A stretch of 64,000 nucleotides of DNA from Sanguinoderma infundibulare (taxonomy: Eukaryota > Basidiomycota > Agaricomycetes > Polyporales > Polyporaceae), in contig JAVLRN010000005.1 of NCBI GenBank assembly GCA_032821775.1, positions 3,782,001 through 3,846,000 of the forward strand, given 5' to 3'. The notes beneath the pieces are model-generated. The model did not search any database, was not told the DNA's origin, and saw only the letters and a list, made by a program, of their open reading frames with translations. Positions 58,532 to 64,000 of the stretch are shown here, one piece after another (position 1 is the first letter of the stretch; every line of letters begins with the position of its first letter). The position numbers were made by a program, and so were the translations under genes.

Positions 58532-60664
58532 ATGCGTACGTGCAGGGCACGCCCCGACGACCAGGCTCCTTCCAGCTCGCGCCCTTCTGTTCTCCCAACT
58601 TCTTCTACCCATTCATCCTTTCAACCGTGGCGAACTCCGCCACACCTATGCAACATCGCGAAGCTCTCCCGGCCTGGTCCCTCTTACCTCGACACTCCAG
58701 CCCAACTGGATTTACGCGCCAAATCCACCCCGCCTTGCGATCAACATCGTCCACCCCACCCGGTCTATCCATCGCCCCCGTTGACCGACGGCGGTCTTGC
58801 ATCGACAGTTCCCCTTCCTGACGTCTCTGGAGAATACCCACACAAGCAAGAGTGCTCGCATTTTCGAGAACAAGTCGTCCATGAGAACATGTCACACGAT
58901 GGCGCCCGACACATGGCGCCGTTATCCCCGCCGCCCACCGTACTTGTCCGTACATCGGAGCTGCCGGATGCAGGTCAGGTTCACGATCAAGAGCATGGGG
59001 TGGAGAGCTGGAGGTATAGAGAAGATCTGCAGGACGGGAGTCCAGGCGCGCCACTGTTCCCGCCGGTACGTGATGATTCTGGATACGAAGAGTTTGGGTC
59101 GCAGGGAGGATGCGAGGATGACCGCAAGCTCGCCGGCTCTCAAGGTGGCTACACCTTGATCGAGCCGACCTCGGTATGGGTTCCTCATTCGCCGTTGAAT
59201 ATGGACGAGGGTCTGTCGATGGAGATGCCGTCCTTGGATGGCTTCCTGCCTGGCCTTCATGGTGGCGGTCGAAGTAGCGGGCATTCCGACGCTCTCATCT
59301 CTCCGATTAGCCCCACGGATTCGGTTTCCGGCTCTGCTATGGACTGGACGTACAGCCCCAGCCATACGTTGGTCGACGTACTTTCCCCTCCGTCCTCTCC
59401 GAAGCCTATCGGGCTTTCTCTTGAGCTGCCCGGACTCGACTCGTCGCTTGGCTTTCCTCTCCATCATGCGCTACCCGTACAACAGCCCTCTCCACTGTCG
59501 CCTGTCGAGATTCCTTTCGGCCAACGCGTTCCCCATTGGTTCCACGGGCAACCGTCCTTTGGTGAGCCATCGGCCTCGAACCCGTCCGCACCTCTTCCGG
59601 AGGACCACGATCCTTTCTTCCCCTTCTCCCACTCGTCCCTCCTGCGTCCCCAGTCTGCGGATCTCGACTCTGAATACTCCGACACTGTGATGCCTTCCGA
59701 GGACGGTGACATTGCAGAGTTGCCACCACCATCTCCTCGCAGACGACCTCTCAACGACCTTCACGACCCCACACTCCCCCATGGGGACGTATGCCTTACG
59801 CCCGTGCCGCGATCTCCCCATATGAACATTCTTGACATGGACGATACGGCAGAGCCTCCGGCTTCTCCGCACTCCCCACATACCCTTCTCCCCGAGTTCG
59901 ACGACGAGGATCATTCCATGTTTCCGGAACCCCCTATGGAGACGATCTCGCCCTCGCTTCTTGGCGGTGCGCCGGAGCCTCAGGCCGGTCTCGGTTTGTT
60001 CCTGCAGTCGGATCCGCCACTTGCGCGCTCCCCATCGCCCGACGAGGATGACTTTGGGTTCCTTGACATCCAAATGGATCCGGAATCGGCCAACGTCGAG
60101 GTCGACGAATTCCTCGCCCTCCGCACTCTTCGCAAGAACGCTCTGGCCGAGGAACGTGCGGCACGCATGGCCGAGGCTGAGCTGGGCGAGCGGATTACCG
60201 CGGTCGCGAGCTCACTGCTGCCTCCAGCGCACTCCGACCCGGATGCGATGGACACGGACCCAGTCGTACTCGATGCTACCGAGAAGCGCCTTCGCAAGCG
60301 CGAGCTGCACTCCCTCATGGACATGCGCGCTGAGGCGCATCGTACGCGCAAGCTGCAGAAACAACGGTCCAAGGAGATCGGGGCCCTGCTCGACTTCAAG
60401 ATGCACGCCCCGATGTCGCCTATGGAGGGTCTGCCGCCGCTCGTTGGTGGAGGCAAGGGGTGGACGAAGACGATCGCGCACCTTGTCGCGCACATGGTCC
60501 TGCGACGCCGCGATCGGAGTCGCCCGCTGGAGAACAAGGCCCCTACACCCGTGTCTCCCGTGCCGAGACCGACGACGGGCCTGCGCCGCTGTGTCTCTGC
60601 CGAAGATGTCCTGCTGATGTCCTCGGGTTCGGAAGAGGACGAAGACTATGACATGGAGCTGTGA
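58532..60664 (+). CDS. Large Ser/Pro-rich protein, copy 4
   Basis: Intact and identical in protein sequence to copy 1. It has three silent changes: GGC to GGG at 59548, CTC to CTT at 60484 and GTG to GTC at 60498. The G at 59548 also occurs in the inverted partial copy, whereas the other two do not. The switch from undiverged to diverged sequence falls inside or just after this gene. Confidence 0.77.
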   Translation: MRTCRARPDDQAPSSSRPSVLPTSSTHSSFQPWRTPPHLCNIAKLSRPGPSYLDTPAQLDLRAKSTPPCDQHRPPHPVYPSPPLTDGGLASTVPLPDVSGEYPHKQECSHFREQVVHENMSHDGARHMAPLSPPPTVLVRTSELPDAGQVHDQEHGVESWRYREDLQDGSPGAPLFPPVRDDSGYEEFGSQGGCEDDRKLAGSQGGYTLIEPTSVWVPHSPLNMDEGLSMEMPSLDGFLPGLHGGGRSSGHSDALISPISPTDSVSGSAMDWTYSPSHTLVDVLSPPSSPKPIGLSLELPGLDSSLGFPLHHALPVQQPSPLSPVEIPFGQRVPHWFHGQPSFGEPSASNPSAPLPEDHDPFFPFSHSSLLRPQSADLDSEYSDTVMPSEDGDIAELPPPSPRRRPLNDLHDPTLPHGDVCLTPVPRSPHMNILDMDDTAEPPASPHSPHTLLPEFDDEDHSMFPEPPMETISPSLLGGAPEPQAGLGLFLQSDPPLARSPSPDEDDFGFLDIQMDPESANVEVDEFLALRTLRKNALAEERAARMAEAELGERITAVASSLLPPAHSDPDAMDTDPVVLDATEKRLRKRELHSLMDMRAEAHRTRKLQKQRSKEIGALLDFKMHAPMSPMEGLPPLVGGGKGWTKTIAHLVAHMVLRRRDRSRPLENKAPTPVSPVPRPTTGLRRCVSAEDVLLMSSGSEEDEDYDMEL

Positions 60665-61553
60665 CTTGCCGTTCCTCTGAGCAAAATGGTGCGCCGCGCC
60701 TATCACTATCTACTTTAGTTTTCCTGTCGCTGACCTAATCTCGTACCTCGTTTTCCCTCTTCGCGCACTGTATCCATAGGCTGGAAGACAACAGTGTACT
60801 ATACTAAGTCCCCCATGCGATCCCACCCCCTTGTGTAGCTATTACGTGTTGTCATAGTCCGTCGATTTCCGCAGCGCATACCCTTGCTTTCATCTATTCC
60901 CTTCTCCGCGTCCGTATGTTTTCGCACTGTAAGTAAATGCAATGTGGACTTCTGCCCGCCCGTGGGCCCGTGGCCTCGGTTTTATTTACCTGATCTTCAT
61001 TGCGTGTTCAGATGATAGTGGTGCTTGATTGCTGTGGACGTGTGCGTGAACCCGGATCGTTCTAAACGTGGGCCTGTAGCGCATCGATCGCTTCACTGTC
61101 AGGAACGCGGTGAGACCCTTGGACGCCGCAGTTCGTCGAGAGATGCTGCTTGGCGGGACGAGCACGGCAGTTGTTCCTCGCACAAAGGACGCGACTGTAA
61201 GTTACGACCTCGCCGCGTTCAACGTTAAACACGGCGATTTGGGCGCGCTCGAGTGGAATCCCCGGGACTCGGAGTGGTGGCCCCAGGTGTCTGTTGAGAA
61301 GACAGCCTATCCGAGGAATATGACACCCAATCAGGAGCGTGCCTCGGTGCAAAGTTCAAAAGCAGGTATACATATTATTTGGACCCATGTACAGCAGAGT
61401 CGCGGGGCGACTCACGAGTAAGGAGGAGCACGTTATTAAGTTTACACAGTGACCGCGAGACCTACTTACAATGATCCTCTACGGTCGTGCACGACTATTC
61501 TCAAGCCATCTCAGCTCTCTGACTGACTCCACGCCAAATCGACTCCTGAGGCG
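60665..61553. other. Diverged 3' flank, copy 4
   Basis: Relative to 6488-7401 there is a 17-bp deletion near 60760 (between CGCGC direct repeats), many substitutions, and small indels around 61445-61550. The plus-strand open frame here (61110-61421) is kept but unrecognised. Confidence 0.45.
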
Positions 61554-63160
61554 TCAAGCTTCGACCGCCTCGCCCACAGTCGTGCCCGTAGCACCGTGGA
61601 GCCGGTCCACAGGCCGCTCCAGTCCGCCACCACCTGTCTGTGCTGACTGCGAGAGCGTCTGCTGGCCCGGCGCAGCGTGCGGCTGCAGCTCCTCCTGGCG
61701 CACCCCACGCTTGTCCAGCGCGTACGCCCTGCACGCCTCGCGACTGTGCACCAGCCGCGGGTCCTCGCGGTCCCACGCGTGGATGGTGAACCCGGGAAAG
61801 TTGTACTCAAGCAGCTCCTTGAGGTCGGGCAGCATGAGCGGGTCCGGGCTGTACGTGCCGCTGTTGTTGTCGATCACGAGCTCCCACCGGACGCGCTCGT
61901 CCGGGACGTCGTCCGTGAAGTTCTCCCAGCCGCCGGCGGGGCGCGGGTGGAACTCGCCCGAGTAGCGCACGGCGGGGGCGCAGTTGGCGTGGAGCGCGTG
62001 CTTGGAGGCAAAGTCGACGAAGAAGGCGGCGCCGGTCTCGGAGAACCGGAACGAGTCGTCGTCGACGGCGATGACGTACGTGTATACTGCGGGCTTGACG
62101 CGGTGTGCGAACGGCGACGGCGCGCGAGTGCTCGCGCTTGCGCCGGAAGCGTTCGCGCGTGAACTCATCGCCGACGCCAGGGTGGGGAGCAGGCGGCTCG
62201 AGTGCCCAGGAGTGCCTGATGGAGCGGAGCCGCTGTCTGTCCCGATGCCGACGCTGCCGTGCAGGAGCAGGCGGAAGACGTCCTCTGGGCCGTCGATGAC
62301 CCCGAACGCGTTCGCGGTCGAGCGCGCGTAGAGCATGCGGTGGCCGGCCTGGATAGTGGAACGCAACGCGATGGAGGTAGGGCCCTGGAAGATGGCCTGG
62401 GCGGCCTTGTAGTTCGTGTTCCAGTTCTGCACCGTGTCGCCGAAGAACATGCGGACGCCCTTGATGTACATCTTCCATGTCGAATACAGGCGAGCGTCGT
62501 TGAGGTTCGTGAGCAGACCGACGGTCGGAGAGAAGTGGCGGGAGAAGCGGATGGGGCCGTCGAAGACGTACTGCCTGCGTTCCGCCTTATGGTCGGTCGA
62601 CGGCGTGGATTCGATCTGATTGGGAGCCAGTCAGTACCATCGTCCTACGTCGCGTGAGGATGCGGCCTACATTCAGCCAAAATGTGCCCCGGTTCTTTCG
62701 GATGGCGATGCTCTCGATGGTGCATTCCTTCGCGCCAGGAGCGATTGATAAAGAGAATTTTCCGATGTGATCGTCCGTGACGCTGCCAACATCCTTGTCG
62801 TTAACCTCCACCGTGAGGATGGCGGCATTCGGGACGGGGGGAAAGCGTATTCGGCTTCACCGTCGATCTGCAAACAACACGCGACGGTAAGTGATCGAGA
62901 TTGGAGCCAGATCAACGGTGACCCTCGGCTACACCGCGTATTCCAAGAGAATCGCTCAGTGCAGAGGCACAATGGGCACCTTCCATGAAACGTGGAACGT
63001 ACACAAATGATAGCTTGTCGCCCAATTTCGCGATGAAATAGGGGTCCGCGGAGCCCACAACGTCCATCTTTGGCAGCCCAGACGCGCCGATGAACTTGAT
63101 TGTGAGGTCGACAAAGTCGGCGTGGCTTGCCGTCGTCATTGAGGCCGTTTTTTGGTCCAT
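61554..63160 (-). pseudogene. C2-domain protein, copy 4, better preserved
   Basis: The last exon is open for 305 codons (61554-62471): CTC at 62037-62039 encodes Glu (FRFSETGAAFF) where copies 1-3 have a stop. The C2 segment keeps VEVNDKDVGSVTDDHIGK, five residues longer than in copies 1-3, and a Ser/Ala/Arg linker is six residues shorter. The loss of the VWNE segment with its frame change near 62835-62840 is still present, so the first C2 exon probably does not connect to the rest. A shortened product from the last exon remains conceivable. Confidence 0.65.
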
Positions 63161-63506
63161 CTTGGCGAGGGATGCGATATTGTGGAGGGTATCGACGAGT
63201 CGGGATATCTATATCGGGTTTCTGCGCCCCCCTGGCATTGACGACGTGGGATGTTGTCTCTGTGCGTCTGTCGATGACTCTGCCGTCAGGTGGGAAGACT
63301 TACAGTAGACTGAGAGAGCCGATTCATGAGCTTGTGTATGGGTCAAACGAGAGAGGTGCCAGCGAGGATTTCATATAAGCTTCCTTCTGACTGTGGCGCG
63401 GCCGGGATCAGGCACAGCCTCCCGCTTACGGCCAAGCCTTTGGCCAGACGCACTGATAGGCACCGGGAGGTCGTGTCTCCATTCTACGGTGTGTAGGCAA
63501 GGCACG

Positions 63507-63589
63507 GGAGAAGCGGACGGGGCCGTCGAAGACGTACTGCCTGCGTTCCGCCTTCCGGTCAGTCGACGGCGTAGATTCGATCTGATCGG
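63507..63589 (-). pseudogene. C2-gene exon piece, copy 4
   Basis: Same stray duplicate (ERRQYVFDGPVRFSRA) with a few substitutions; it predates the split between copy 4's right part and copies 1-3. A minus-strand frame across it is open at 63426-63791. Confidence 0.58.
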
Positions 63590-64000
63590 CACGTCTGTGC
63601 GAGCCTCGATGGTGAGTCGGAGCTCTGTTCATCCTACAAGCCCGTATCGCGTACCGAGCATGACTCTCCTTTCCATAGTAAAGCACGAGGTCGCGCTGCT
63701 CTACGTCGAGTGTGCCATTGCAATACGGCAAGCGCTCCTTCACGATGGAACGGAGGCGTCGGAGGGGGCTTTGGTCAACGGTGGAGGACATGGTTGGGAG
63801 AACCGTTAGAGAGATTCGATCATGTCGAGAAATGATCCCGATATACCAGTGCGAACAGGAGGGGACACGAGGAACAGAAAAACGGAAGGTCAGTACGTCA
63901 TCAATGGATCGTCGTTACGAGGGTTTCTTCACTCACCGCGCATAGACTAGACTGTGCTCATGCAACCCCCAACCCAATCTGGGGCAGTCATGATTCTTCT

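Larger units (their letters stand above)
54178..64000. repeat. Partial tandem unit, copy 4, chimeric
   Basis: Up to about 59547 this copy equals copies 1-3. A silent C-to-G lies at 59548, then silent changes at 60484 and 60498. After the large gene come a 17-bp deletion near 60760 and a steady run of substitutions and indels to the window end. The net offset at the end is +54,184, not +54,177. The right part is therefore an older relative of the unit, or another haplotype, joined to a copy-1-type left part. Confidence 0.93.

Noticed and set aside
1..64000. rDNA array or plasmid concatemer
   Set aside because: No rRNA sequence is seen, and spliceosomal-type introns and fungal nuclear gene families argue against a bacterial plasmid or mitochondrial origin.

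Overview
The window looks like nuclear DNA of a filamentous basidiomycete fungus, probably a mushroom-forming Agaricomycete (inference). It is GC-rich. Its coding pieces are cut by introns of roughly 50-130 bases with GTRNGT-type donors and CTGAC-like branch sites. Recognisable proteins are fungal: a Pho85-type cyclin, a glycogen-targeting PP1 subunit with CBM21, a microsomal-type P450, a shugoshin, and a short basidiomycete protein with the motif GNPKAKM-W. No rRNA, tRNA, CRISPR array, transposase or reverse transcriptase was recognised. No search was run; family names rest on motifs read by eye.

The dominant fact is a head-to-tail array of an 18,059-base unit: copy 1 at 1-18059, copy 2 at 18060-36118, copy 3 at 36119-54177, and a partial copy 4 from 54178 to the window end. 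The phase is arbitrary because the window opens inside the array. Copies 1-3 differ at only a few single bases that I could find (6470/24529, 2417/38535, 3999/40117). Copy 4 matches them to about 59547. It then shows three silent changes in the large gene, and beyond that gene it diverges with many substitutions and indels.

Layout of one unit (copy 1 numbering): last-exon fragment of an aldo-keto reductase (2-154); unassigned DNA; a Cdc48-like relic (1080-1216); a broken PCL-type cyclin (1715-2361) running straight into a broken glycogen-targeting PP1 regulatory subunit (2371-3134); a lysine/alanine-rich reverse-strand ORF; a 114-base-period minisatellite (3548-3855); a large intact gene for a Ser/Pro-rich protein of unknown function (4355-6487); on the minus strand a broken C2-domain gene (7402-9008), a duplicated piece of it (9338-9420), a broken hypothetical gene (9804-10241) and a P450 lacking its haem-binding end (10314-11743); 2 kb unassigned; an inverted, frameshifted partial copy of the large gene (13811-14988); a shugoshin pseudogene (15029-16535); and an intact two-exon gene (16624-17262).

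Only the large Ser/Pro-rich gene and the small two-exon gene look intact. Everything else identifiable is a fragment of an ordinary cellular gene carrying stops, frameshifts or truncations. No pathway links the genes. The unit reads as a mosaic of captured or decayed gene pieces around two live genes, amplified in tandem very recently or multiplied in the assembly.
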